A stretch of 64,000 nt of DNA from Aquamicrobium defluvii (GTDB taxonomy: Bacteria > Pseudomonadota > Alphaproteobacteria > Rhizobiales > Rhizobiaceae). Below, piece after piece: positions 41,632 to 50,519 of this stretch (position 1 is its first letter; each line of letters starts with the position of its first letter). Where the stretch lies: assembly GCF_004363725.1 (NCBI RefSeq), contig NZ_SNZF01000010.1, forward strand, positions 1 to 64,000. Reading direction: 5' to 3'. The notes beneath the pieces were generated by a model. It worked only from the letters and a program-made list of their open reading frames with translations, was not told the DNA's origin and did no database searches. The position numbers and the translations under genes are program-made.

Positions 41632-43249
41632 ATGCATTTCATAGGTGTGGATGTCGGAACCGCCAGCGCGCGCGCCGGCGTGTTCGACCAAAGCGGCGCG
41701 CTGCTCGGGTCGGCCAGTCGTCCGATCCGGATGTGGCGCGAGAGGCCCGATCATGTCGAGCAATCGAGCGACGACATCTGGTCGGCGGTCGCCGCCAGCG
41801 TGCGCGCGGCGTGCGCACAGGCCGGCATCGCGCCGGAACAGGTGGCGGGCATCGGCTTCGACGCCACCTGCTCGCTGGTCGTGCTCGACCGGCAGGCTTG
41901 TCCGCTCGCCGTCAACGCGGAAGGCGAAAACGCGCGCAACGTCATCGTCTGGATGGACCACCGCGCTACGCCGCAGGCAAAGCGCATCAACGCCACCGGC
42001 GCTCGGGTTCTCGACTATGTCGGGGGGCCGGATATCGCCGGAAATGCAGACGCCGAAGCTGTTGTGGCTGGCCGAGGAACTGCCCGCGACCTTCGCCGGG
42101 GCCGGCCATTTCATGGACCTGACCGACTTCCTGACATGGCGCGCGACCGGCAGCCTGTGGCGATCCACCTGCACGGTGACCTGCAAGTGGACCTATCTCG
42201 CCCATGAGGAGCGCTGGGACGATGCCTTTTTTCGCGAGATCGGGCTGGGTGCGCTGGCGGATGAGGGCTTCATCCGCATCGGCGACCGCATAAGCCCGCC
42301 TGGCGCCGCCATTCCCGAAGGGCTGAGCGCGGCCGCCGCGCGCGCTCTCGGCCTTGCGCCCGGCACGCCGGTCGCCATGGGCCTGATCGACGCCCATGCT
42401 GGCGCACTGGGAACGATCGGCGCGGACGGGGTTCCGGGCAAGCTCGAACAGCGGCTCGCCTATGTGTTCGGCACATCGGCCTGCACGCTCAACGTGTCCG
42501 CCGCGCCGATGTTCGTGCCCGGCGTCTGGGGTCCCTATTATTCCGCGCTGGTGCCTGGCCTGTGGCTGTCGGAAGGCGGCCAGTCGGCGGCGGGCGCAGC
42601 CATCGACCATGTGGTGCGCCGGCATGCCTTTGCCGCCGCCGCTGCCGCGAAGGCCGAAGCGGCCGGCAAGAGCCTGACGGGATGGCTGGAGGGAAGGGCG
42701 GTCGAACTTCTCGAAACCATGCCGCTGGCACGGCTTCTCGGCGAGGTGCATGTGGTGGGCGATTTCCTCGGCAATCGCGCGCCTTTCGCCGATCCCGATA
42801 TGCGAGGCATCATCGCCGGGCTCGATATGGCCGAGGACGAAACGAGCCTGATCCGCCTTTATGCGGCGGCGGTGATCTCGGTCGGCTACGGACTGAGGCA
42901 GATCGTCGACACCCTGCGCCGGCAGGGCGCCGATCCTGAAACGGTGGTCGTCAGCGGCGGGGCCGGGCGCAGCGCTCTGGTGCGGCAGTTTCTGGCCGAT
43001 GCCTGCGGCTTGCCGGTCAGCACATGCGCTTCGCCCGAGCCGGTGCTGCTCGGCGCCGCGATGACCGCCGCCGTGGCGGCGGGTGCGGTGCCGGACCTGC
43101 AAACGGCAATGCGCACACTTTCGGGCCTTGGCGAAACGACCCTGCCTGCGCCGGAATGCCGGACCCTGCATGAGCGGCGCTACAGGGCGTTCGTCGCCTT
43201 GCAGGAAGCCGGCCGCTCCCTGCGCGCTTGCGAGGAGGAAATGCCGTGA
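41632..43249 (+). pseudogene. FGGY-family pentulose kinase, single frameshift
   Basis: Begins FIGVDVGTASARAGVFDQSG with RBS-like AAGGATGGAG and is a ribulokinase-like FGGY kinase. The frame changes at a run of six G (42022-42027). With five G the protein would read on as VGGRISPEMQTPKLLWLAEE and continue to 43249 through GLIDAHAGALG, YVFGTSACTLN and VVSGGAGRSALVRQF, about 538 residues in all. Everything else is intact, so this is either a very recent lesion or a sequencing/assembly error. Substrate may be a pentulose or 4-carbon ketose. Confidence 0.85.
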
Positions 43250-43290
43250 GGCTGATGTAGCGCGCCCACGTCAGGCGGCCTTGGCTGCCC

Positions 43291-43322
43291 GCGACCTCGA
43301 CAATGCGGGCTGTCGAGGTCGC
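43291..43322 (+). terminator. Strong stem-loop after the sugar operon
   Basis: A perfect 12-base stem (43291-43302 with 43311-43322) and an 8-base loop lie 42 bases after the kinase stop. No T-run follows. It is the likely transcription end or decay block of the deoxyribose operon. Confidence 0.55.
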
Positions 43323-43447
43323 GAAGCAGTGCGAGGAAGCCGGCCAGCGCCTTTGGCGGGCCCGGTTCGCTCATGGCTTCGCACCTTTGCTCGAATGGAA
43401 GATTTTGCTTTCGGTTCAGGCCGGCAAAATAAGGGTCTGGACGCCTG

Positions 43448-43660
43448 TTACCAGGCAGCGTCAAGCGCCTTCATTACAAGCCGTTCTTTATGAATCTTGC
43501 CTGTCGGCCCGCGCGGCAGTTCCGCCACCAGATGGACCTCCCGCGAGTATTTGTAGGGCGCGAGCTGTTCCTGCAAATGCGCGATGACCTGCTCCGGCGC
43601 CACGTCGAACGACGGCGACCTCACCACGAAGGCAACCACCTCCTCACCCAGCCTGTTGAA
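43448..43660 (-). pseudogene. AMP-dependent acyl-CoA synthetase, C-terminal remnant
   Basis: The minus strand encodes GEEVVAFVVRS, then VIAHLQEQLAPYKY, and ELPRGPTGKIHKERL with the invariant Lys of the AMP-binding enzyme C-terminal domain, ending at 43448. No adenylation domain precedes it; upstream of about 43660 the sequence turns into the ahpC promoter region. It is therefore a fragment of about 70 residues left by deletion. Between 43250 and 43447 nothing else was recognised apart from the stem-loop. Confidence 0.7.
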
Positions 43661-43777
43661 AAATGCCGCAGCCGGCGGCTGCATGGCAGATATGCAAAAT
43701 CGCAACTCACTGAAAAACAGGCAAACCTTGCGAAAATCAGGCGGATTTCCGCGGTTTTGGCCCCGCTGATCGATCCG

Positions 43778-43792
43778 ATAGATCGCGTCTAT
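43778..43792. promoter_or_regulatory. OxyR-type half-site ATAG-N7-CTAT
   Basis: ATAG at 43778-43781 and CTAT at 43789-43792 match the OxyR half-site pattern, with an extra G/C pair outside. It lies about 80 bases before ahpC, and oxyR itself is the third gene of the operon. A second half-site expected from 43800 is poorly conserved (ends CGAT). Confidence 0.65.
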
Positions 43793-43873
43793 CAATTTTC
43801 GGGAATCAATCGATTTTACGTGCTGCGCTGCGACATCTATATCGACCACGAACCGTTCTGAAAGGAGTGCGCA

Positions 43874-44437
43874 GTGGCCACCATAAATTCGAAGATCAAG
43901 CCCTTCATGGCGCAGGCTTACCGCCAGGGTAAGTTCATTTCCGTCACCGATGAGGACGTGCTGGGCAAGTGGGCGGTGTTCTTCTTCTACCCCGCAGACT
44001 TCACCTTCGTGTGCCCGACCGAGCTCGGCGATGTCGCCGATCACTATGATGAGCTTCAGAAGATGGGCGTGGAGGTCTATTCGGTTTCGACCGACACCCA
44101 TTTCACGCACAAGGCGTGGCATGATTCCTCCGACACCATCGGCAAGATCAACTACACGATGATCGGCGACCCCAGTGGTGTCGTGACCAACAATTTCGGC
44201 GTGATGCGTGAGGGTCAGGGCCTTGCCGACCGCGCCACCTTCATCGTCGATCCGGATGGCGTCATCCAGGCGATGGAAATCACCGCCGAGGGCATCGGCC
44301 GCGACGCGTCCGACCTCGTTCGCAAGATCAAGGCCGCGCAGTATGTGCGCGCGCATCCCGGTGAAGTCTGCCCTGCCAAGTGGCAGGAAGGCGAAGCCAC
44401 GCTGGCGCCTTCGCTCGACCTCGTCGGCAAGATCTGA
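43874..44437 (+). CDS. ahpC: Alkyl hydroperoxide reductase subunit C (2-Cys peroxiredoxin)
   Basis: 187 residues, GTG start behind AAAGGAGTG. Peroxidatic Cys47 is in FTFVCPTE and resolving Cys166 in GEVCPAKW. The GxxE/G and C-terminal features of AhpC-type peroxiredoxins are present. It reduces hydrogen peroxide, organic peroxides and peroxynitrite in the cytosol and is re-reduced by AhpF encoded next. Induction by peroxide through the OxyR site upstream is likely. Confidence 0.96.
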   Translation: MATINSKIKPFMAQAYRQGKFISVTDEDVLGKWAVFFFYPADFTFVCPTELGDVADHYDELQKMGVEVYSVSTDTHFTHKAWHDSSDTIGKINYTMIGDPSGVVTNNFGVMREGQGLADRATFIVDPDGVIQAMEITAEGIGRDASDLVRKIKAAQYVRAHPGEVCPAKWQEGEATLAPSLDLVGKI

Positions 44438-44543
44438 CGCTTCGGAACGACGTGTAACCGGACCGCCGCCAGCCTGTGGCGGCCCGGCCGCAGATGCAGG
44501 AAAAGCCCGCACGCTTTCCCGCCACTTCGCAGAGGAATCAGCC

Positions 44544-46112
44544 ATGCTCGACGCCAATCTGAAGACCCAGCTCAAGGGCTATCTGGAACGTCTGGTGCGT
44601 CCGGTCGAAATCGTCGCCTATGCCGGCGACGACGCAAAATCGCGCGAGTTGCTGCAACTCCTCGACCAGATCCGCGAGCAGTCGGACAAGATCACGGTGA
44701 AGCGTGGCGAAACGTCGGGCGCGCGCGTGCCGTCCTTCGCGCTGACCTCGCCGGGCGAGGACATCCACCTGACCTTCGCCGGCATCCCGCTCGGCCATGA
44801 ATTCACCTCGCTGGTGCTGGCCCTGTTGCAGGTCGGCGGTTATCCACCAAAGGTGGAGAAGGAGCTGAGCGACCAGATCCGGGCGCTGAAGGGCGGTTTC
44901 CGCTTCGAAACCTATTTCTCCCTCTCTTGCCAGAACTGCCCCGATGTGGTGCAGGCGCTCAACCTCATGGCCGTGCTCAATCCCGGCATCGAGCATGTCG
45001 CCATCGACGGCGCCCTGTTCCAGGCGGAAGTCTCCGAGCGGCAGGTGATGTCGGTTCCCACCATTTTCCTCAACGGCGAGCCTTTCGGTGCCGGGCGCAT
45101 GGGCGTGGAGGAAATCCTGGCGAAGGTCGACACCGGCGCGGCGGATCGTGCCGTCGAGGCGATCAACGCGCAGGCCCCCTTCGATGTGCTCATCGTCGGC
45201 GGCGGCCCCGCGGGCGCGGCGGCAGCCGTCTATGCCGCGCGCAAGGGCATTCGCACCGGCGTCGTCGCCGAGCGTTTCGGCGGGCAGGTGCTGGACACCA
45301 TGTCGATCGAGAACCTTATCTCCGTGCCGCATACGGAAGGGCCGAAGCTGGCGCGCGCGCTCGAAACCCATGTGCGCGAATACGATGCCGACATCGTCAA
45401 CGGCCAGCAGGCGACGAAGCTTGAGCAGGTCGCCGACGGCTTCAGGGTGACGCTCGCTTCCGGCGCGGCGCTGACAGGTACCTCGGTGGTGCTGTCCACC
45501 GGCGCACGCTGGCGCAAGATGGGCATTCCGGGCGAGGAACAGTACGTCAACAAGGGCGTGGCGTTCTGCCCGCACTGCGATGGCCCGCTGTTCAAGGGCA
45601 AGCGCATCGCGGTCATCGGCGGCGGCAACTCCGGCGTGGAAGCGGCGATCGATCTTGCCGGAATCGTCGGCCATGTCACGCTGTTCGAGTTCGACAAGGT
45701 GCTGCGCGCCGACGAGGTGTTGCAGCGCAAGCTGAAGAGCCTTCCCAACGTGACCATCGTCACCTCCGCCCGCACCACTGAAGTCAAGGGCGACGGCAAG
45801 CGCGTCACCGGCCTTGCCTATGAGGACCGAACCAGCGGTGAGATACGGGATCTGGCGCTCGAGGGCATCTTCGTGCAGATCGGCCTGGTGCCCAACACGG
45901 AATGGCTTAAGGGCACGCTCTCGCTCAACGCGCGCGGCGAGATCGTCGTCGACGGGCATGGCGCGACATCGATGCCCGGCGTGTTCGCCGCCGGCGACTG
46001 CACGACCGCGCCCTACAAGCAGATCGTCATCGCCATGGGCGAGGGGGCAAGGGCATCGCTCGCCGCCTTCGACTATCTCATCCGTCTTCCCGCCGGGGAG
46101 CGGGCCGCCTGA
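44544..46112 (+). CDS. ahpF: Alkyl hydroperoxide reductase subunit F
   Basis: 522 residues, the normal length. It has an N-terminal double thioredoxin-like domain with CxxC in [10 protein letters not shown], a FAD motif [17 protein letters not shown], the redox-active CPHCDG pair, an NADH motif [10 protein letters not shown], and the [24 protein letters not shown] flavin tail. It transfers electrons from NADH to AhpC. ATG 44544 follows AGAGGA. The 106-base gap to ahpC has no stop-like structure noted, so one transcript is likely. Confidence 0.96.
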   Translation: MLDANLKTQLKGYLERLVRPVEIVAYAGDDAKSRELLQLLDQIREQSDKITVKRGETSGARVPSFALTSPGEDIHLTFAGIPLGHEFTSLVLALLQVGGYPPKVEKELSDQIRALKGGFRFETYFSLSCQNCPDVVQALNLMAVLNPGIEHVAIDGALFQAEVSERQVMSVPTIFLNGEPFGAGRMGVEEILAKVDTGAADRAVEAINAQAPFDVLIVGGGPAGAAAAVYAARKGIRTGVVAERFGGQVLDTMSIENLISVPHTEGPKLARALETHVREYDADIVNGQQATKLEQVADGFRVTLASGAALTGTSVVLSTGARWRKMGIPGEEQYVNKGVAFCPHCDGPLFKGKRIAVIGGGNSGVEAAIDLAGIVGHVTLFEFDKVLRADEVLQRKLKSLPNVTIVTSARTTEVKGDGKRVTGLAYEDRTSGEIRDLALEGIFVQIGLVPNTEWLKGTLSLNARGEIVVDGHGATSMPGVFAAGDCTTAPYKQIVIAMGEGARASLAAFDYLIRLPAGERAA

Positions 46113-46125
46113 GGCAGGATATGCG

Positions 46126-47049
46126 ATGAACCTGCGCGAGCTGGAATATCTCGTTGCGCTGGCCGACCAGCGCAACTTCCATCGTGCGGCACAAGTCTGC
46201 CATGCCAGCCAGCCGACGCTGTCGGCACAGATCCGCAAGCTGGAGCGGGAGCTTGGCGTCAGGCTGTTCGAGCGTTCGCCGCGCGGCCTGATCCTGACAC
46301 AGGCCGGCGAAGCGACGGTCAGGCGCGCGCGCACCATTCTCGACGAAGTGGCGCAATTGCGCGACGAAGCCGCCAGGCATTCCGCCAGCGGCACGCGCCG
46401 CCTGCATCTCGGGGTCTTCCCGACTCTTGGGCCTTATCTTCTGCCGCATGTCGTGCCCCGCTTCATGCGCAGCTTTCCTTCCACGGAAATCCTGTTGACC
46501 GAAGAAAAGACCAGCATTCTTCTGCGGCGGCTGATCGATGGCCAGATCGATGCGGTGCTGCTTGCGATGCCCGTCGACGACCCGCACCTGACGGGGCGGA
46601 AACTGTTCAGCGAACCCTTGCATCTGGCCGTGCCTTGCGGGCATGAGCTGGCCGGACGGACGCAGGCGCCTGCCGATGCGCTTTCGAGCCAGCACCTGAT
46701 GCTGCTGGAAGAAGGCCATTGCCTGCGGGACCAGGCGCTGACCCTGTGCCGCCGATACGGCGCGCGAGAATATGACGATTTTCGCGGTACGAGCCTCGAG
46801 ACGCTGCGCCAGATGGTGATCGCCGGCATGGGCATCACGCTGCTGCCGCAACTTGCCTGCGTCGGTCCCGTCGCTTCGGGCGGCATGGCCTTGCTGCCTC
46901 TGGAGTCGGGTGACTTCCGGCGCGACATCGGCCTGTTCTGGCGCAAGACAAGCGGCGCGACCGATCTGATGGAGAGCCTGTCGGAACTGATCGCCACGGT
47001 TGCCGCAGATCTGATGGCATCGGCAGGGCAGGGCCGCCTGTCCGCATGA
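46126..47049 (+). CDS. oxyR: Hydrogen-peroxide sensor OxyR (LysR family)
   Basis: 307 residues. The N-terminal LysR helix-turn-helix is RNFHRAAQVCHASQPTLSAQIRKLE. The regulatory domain keeps the two redox cysteines ten positions apart in GHCLRDQALTLC, exactly the OxyR arrangement that forms a disulfide on peroxide exposure. It lies 13 bases after ahpF in the same direction, whereas in many bacteria oxyR is divergent from its target. Autoregulation through the ahpC promoter follows if all three are co-transcribed. Confidence 0.95.
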   Translation: MNLRELEYLVALADQRNFHRAAQVCHASQPTLSAQIRKLERELGVRLFERSPRGLILTQAGEATVRRARTILDEVAQLRDEAARHSASGTRRLHLGVFPTLGPYLLPHVVPRFMRSFPSTEILLTEEKTSILLRRLIDGQIDAVLLAMPVDDPHLTGRKLFSEPLHLAVPCGHELAGRTQAPADALSSQHLMLLEEGHCLRDQALTLCRRYGAREYDDFRGTSLETLRQMVIAGMGITLLPQLACVGPVASGGMALLPLESGDFRRDIGLFWRKTSGATDLMESLSELIATVAADLMASAGQGRLSA

Positions 47050-47136
47050 GCCCGATGGTCCGGCTGCATGTTCCGGAAGTCGCTATGCTGGCCGGACCAG
47101 ACGCACGGTCCGGACCGTTCCTCCGTTTTTTCGGCT

Positions 47137-47153
47137 CTTAAGGTTGCCTTAAG
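47137..47153. promoter_or_regulatory. Inverted repeat CTTAAGG-N3-CCTTAAG
   Basis: A perfect 7-base dyad with a 3-base loop 87 bases after oxyR. It may be the oxyR terminator or an operator of the cytochrome operon. A run of ten G (47205-47214) and an AT-rich stretch (47286-47336) fill the rest of the 355-base gap; no gene was seen. Confidence 0.4.
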
Positions 47154-47336
47154 CCTGGCCGCCCACGGGATTTGCGTCAGGCACTGCGGGCCCGGACAGC
47201 AGTCGGGGGGGGGGCTGCTTCGAAACATACGTGAACAGGGAGGAGCCGTTCGCTGCGAGCGGGGTGCATCTGCGCCCGGCTGCTTTGTTGTTTTTCAATT
47301 AAGGTATTGAAATTAAATAGAAAAATGGAATCTACC

Positions 47337-47350
47337 TTGACCTGGATCAA
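47337..47350. promoter_or_regulatory. FNR/FixK-type box TTGAC-N4-ATCAA
   Basis: TTGACCTGGATCAA differs by one base from the anaerobox consensus TTGAT-N4-ATCAA bound by Crp/Fnr-type activators (FnrN, FixK, Dnr, NnrR) in rhizobia. It is 55 bases before the cytochrome c start, a position suited to activation. Confidence 0.65.
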
Positions 47351-47404
47351 CGCCGCGCGCGGGTGAAACACCATCATGGCCTTGTCGCATAAGACGAGGA
47401 AACC

Positions 47405-48745
47405 ATGAGAGTCTTGAAACTTGCTCTTCTTGCCGGATTGTCGGCTCTGGCGATCGGATGGGGAGTGGCTGCCTCCACACCTTACTGGTTCGCGCCGAAG
47501 CAGGATCGCAAGGTTGACATCGCCGATCCCGAATTGATCGCGCGTGGGGAATATCTCGCCCGGGCGGGCGACTGCGTGGCGTGCCACACCGCACCCGGCG
47601 GGGCGCCTTACGCGGGAGGTCTCGGCTTGCAGACGCCGCTCGGTACCATCTACGCCACCAACATCACGCCGGACCCCGAAACCGGTATCGGCAGCTATGA
47701 CTATGGCGATTTCGAGCGCGCGGTGCGCAAGGGGCTGCGGCCGGACGGCGTGCACCTTTATCCGGCCATGCCCTTCGCCTCCTACAAGGTGGTTTCGGAT
47801 GCCGATACCGAGGCCATGTATGCCTATTTCATGAGCGCGGTGAAGCCGGTCGCCAAGCAGAACCAGCCCACCACGATTCCATGGCCGGCCTCGCTGCGCT
47901 GGCCGCTGGCATGGTGGCAGTTGCTGTTCGCCCAGCCGCGCGATTTCGAGGCGCCACAGAGCGATGATCCGCTGGTGGCGCGCGGCGCCTACCTGGTCGA
48001 AGGACTGGCGCACTGCGGTGCCTGCCACACCCCGCGCGGCCTTGCCTATGAGGAAAAGGCGCTGAAGGAGGATGGTTCGGGCAGATTCCTGTCCGGCTCG
48101 GTTCTGGAAGGCTGGTATGCCAAGAATCTGCGCAACGAGGACACGGGCCTCGTGACCTGGACCGAGGAGGAACTGGTGACGTTCCTGAGGACCGGGCGCA
48201 ACAAGCGCACCGCCGCCTTCGGCTCCATGTCCGACGTGGTCGAGCACTCGCTGCAATATCTCGGGGATGACGATCTGACCGCCATCGCGCGCTACCTCAA
48301 ATCGCTGCCGCCACGGCCGGGCCGCGAGCAATGGAGACCGAAGGAGGACGTCACCACGGCAGCCCTGCGGGGCGGCGATTTCTCGGCTCCGGGCGCCATG
48401 ACCTATATCGAGCACTGCACCGCCTGCCACAGGCTGGACGGCAAAGGTGCGCCGGAGGTCTATCCGGCGCTTGCCGGCAACTCCATGGTGTTCGCCGACG
48501 ATCCGAGTTCGCTCATTCAGGTGACGCTGGCGGGCGGGCGCATGCCTTCGACGCCCGGACACAGCATGGCTTTCACCATGCCGGGCTTCGCGCATCTGTC
48601 CAACGCCGATCTGGCCGAACTGATGACTTTCATCCGCAACGGCTGGGGCAATCATGCCAGCGCCGTGACCGAGGCCGACATCGCCCGCATGCGCAAGGAA
48701 ATCGCCCACAAGCCCGTTCACTACGCACCGGAGGCTGCGCAATGA
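47405..48745 (+). CDS. Triheme cytochrome c (alcohol/gluconate-dehydrogenase-subunit type)
   Basis: 446 residues with an N-terminal signal/anchor helix and three CxxCH heme sites: CVACH (57-61), CGACH in AHCGACHTPRG, and CTACH in EHCTACHRLDG. The order of landmarks (PLGTIYATNITPDPETGIG, GLRPDGVHLYPAMPFASY, TMPGFAHLSNADLAELMTFIR) is that of membrane-bound dehydrogenase cytochrome subunits. No dehydrogenase catalytic subunit is adjacent. It overlaps the TsdA-like gene by four bases, so here it probably passes electrons between that enzyme and the respiratory chain. Confidence 0.88.
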   Translation: MRVLKLALLAGLSALAIGWGVAASTPYWFAPKQDRKVDIADPELIARGEYLARAGDCVACHTAPGGAPYAGGLGLQTPLGTIYATNITPDPETGIGSYDYGDFERAVRKGLRPDGVHLYPAMPFASYKVVSDADTEAMYAYFMSAVKPVAKQNQPTTIPWPASLRWPLAWWQLLFAQPRDFEAPQSDDPLVARGAYLVEGLAHCGACHTPRGLAYEEKALKEDGSGRFLSGSVLEGWYAKNLRNEDTGLVTWTEEELVTFLRTGRNKRTAAFGSMSDVVEHSLQYLGDDDLTAIARYLKSLPPRPGREQWRPKEDVTTAALRGGDFSAPGAMTYIEHCTACHRLDGKGAPEVYPALAGNSMVFADDPSSLIQVTLAGGRMPSTPGHSMAFTMPGFAHLSNADLAELMTFIRNGWGNHASAVTEADIARMRKEIAHKPVHYAPEAAQ

Positions 48746-49647
48746 GAAAGTCTTTCCTGATTGCCGGTGTTGCCCTGATCGCCATGGCCGGCAGCGCGGC
48801 GGGATGGGTTGCGACCCGCGCGGTTCCGGATGCGCCGCCTGCGGCGAGCTTCGCGGTTCTCGACGCCGAAAAGAATGAGGTCGGGCGCTATGTGGTGCCT
48901 GCCGACAAGGACATTTTCGCGCAGCCGAACGCCGACGAGATCATCTACGGCAAGAGGCTGCTGGCGGATACGGCGCGCCTCCTGCCAGATAATGTAGGCG
49001 CTGCGATGAACTGCAACTCCTGCCACCTGCTCGACGGCAAGATCGATGCCGCCAACGGCTACATCAACACGGTCAATTTCTATCCCCGCGTCATGCCGCG
49101 CGCGGGCAAGGAGGTCGATCTGGAGACACGCATCAACGGCTGCTTCCAGCGCTCCATGAACGGCAGGCCGCTCGACCGCGAAGGCCGGGAAATGAAGGCC
49201 ATGATCGCCTATATGGAGTGGCTCCGGCAGGGCGTGGCGAAGGAACATCGTGTCGATATCGTCAATGCCGGGCCGGTCGACGAAAGCCTGATCCCCGATC
49301 CCGACAACGGCAAGGCCATCTATGCGCAGAAATGTGCGGCCTGCCATGGCGTCAACGGCGAGGGCATGCGCGACCAGTTTGGCGACATCATCTTCCCGCC
49401 GCTGTGGGGCGATGAAAGCTTCAACATCGGCGCAGGTCTCGCCCGCACATACAAGGCCGCGCAGTTCGTGAAATGGGCCATGCCGCCGGCCATGCACCTT
49501 GACGGGCAACTGGGGCAGGGCGGCGTGCTGACCGATCAGGAAGCGGTCGACGTGTCGGAATACTTCACCCACATGCCGCGCCCCGATTTTGCACCGAAGG
49601 TGAACGACTGGCCGAACGGCAACAAGCCGAAGGATGCACGCTACTGA
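48742..49647 (+). CDS. tsdA: Diheme cytochrome c, thiosulfate dehydrogenase (TsdA)-like
   Basis: 301 residues: signal anchor, then heme sites CNSCH (91-95) and CAACH (198-202). Between them, ETRINGCFQRSMNGRPL places Cys134 where TsdA has the Cys that ligates the active-site heme, and the GREMKAMIAYMEWL segment also follows TsdA. TsdA joins two thiosulfates to tetrathionate in the periplasm. Some relatives run the reverse reaction. The assignment rests on motif memory; a partner cytochrome (TsdB-like role) is supplied by the upstream gene. Regulation by oxygen via the FNR box is plausible. Confidence 0.8.
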   Translation: MRKSFLIAGVALIAMAGSAAGWVATRAVPDAPPAASFAVLDAEKNEVGRYVVPADKDIFAQPNADEIIYGKRLLADTARLLPDNVGAAMNCNSCHLLDGKIDAANGYINTVNFYPRVMPRAGKEVDLETRINGCFQRSMNGRPLDREGREMKAMIAYMEWLRQGVAKEHRVDIVNAGPVDESLIPDPDNGKAIYAQKCAACHGVNGEGMRDQFGDIIFPPLWGDESFNIGAGLARTYKAAQFVKWAMPPAMHLDGQLGQGGVLTDQEAVDVSEYFTHMPRPDFAPKVNDWPNGNKPKDARY

Positions 49648-49694
49648 GAAAGGACGCTTTTGGATGCCTGAGGGAATGGCGTCGGTTCGCCTGA

Positions 49695-50519
49695 TCAGGC
49701 GTCTTCGCACATGCGCATCCTGCGCCCGGCGCGCCAGCTGTAGATGAAGACGCAGGTGCCGACGAAACCGATCAGGATGGTGGCCAGCGCGTTGACGTCC
49801 GGGCTGACGCCGAGCCTGACCTTGGAGAAGATAACCATCGGCAGGGTGCTCGATCCCGGGCCGGAAACGAAGCTGGAGATAACCAGATCGTCGAAGGAGA
49901 GGGTGAAGGCGAGCAGCCAGCCGGAAATCAGCGCCGGGGCGAGCATTGGCAGGGTGACGTCGATGAAGGCGCGCCAGGGCCTTGCGCCAAGGTCCTGCGC
50001 GGCCTCTTCCAGGACGCCGTCCATCTGCGCCAGCCGCGACTGTACGACGATCGCGACGTAGGCCATGCAGAAGGTGGCATGCGAAATGACGATGGTGGTG
50101 ATGGAACGCCCCTGCGGCCAGCCGATGAAATCCTCCATCGCCACGAACAGCAGCAGCAGCGACAGGCCGGTAATCACCTCCGGCATCACCAGCGGGGCGG
50201 CCACCATGCCGGCCATCAGCACGCGCCCGCGGAAGGGCCCGAAGCGGGTCAATACATAGCCTGCCAGCGTCCCCAATATCACGGCGAGCGTAGCGCTGAA
50301 GCCCGCGACCCTGATGCTCAGCCACGCGGCATTGAGCAACTGGTCGTTGGAAAACAGCTCGCCATACCATTTGAACGAGAAGCCGCCCCAGACAGAGACC
50401 AGCCGTGAGCCGTTGAAGCTCAGCACCATCATGATGAAGATGGGGATGTAGAGATACATCAGGCCGGCAAGGGCCATGAAAGTGACGAAGCGGCCGGTTC
50501 TCAGCATCTCATGCCTCAT
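49695..50519 (-). CDS. potI: Putrescine/spermidine ABC permease PotI
   Basis: 274 residues, six hydrophobic segments, with the permease loop EEAAQDLGARPWRAFIDVTLPMLAPALISG. It starts inside the end of potH (ATG 50519, or in-frame ATG 50507 with better spacing to GAGG). Together with PotH it forms the inner-membrane channel. Last gene of the minus-strand importer operon; its end faces the TsdA-like gene across 47 bases without a clear terminator. Confidence 0.92.
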   Translation of the reverse strand: MRHEMLRTGRFVTFMALAGLMYLYIPIFIMMVLSFNGSRLVSVWGGFSFKWYGELFSNDQLLNAAWLSIRVAGFSATLAVILGTLAGYVLTRFGPFRGRVLMAGMVAAPLVMPEVITGLSLLLLFVAMEDFIGWPQGRSITTIVISHATFCMAYVAIVVQSRLAQMDGVLEEAAQDLGARPWRAFIDVTLPMLAPALISGWLLAFTLSFDDLVISSFVSGPGSSTLPMVIFSKVRLGVSPDVNALATILIGFVGTCVFIYSWRAGRRMRMCEDA

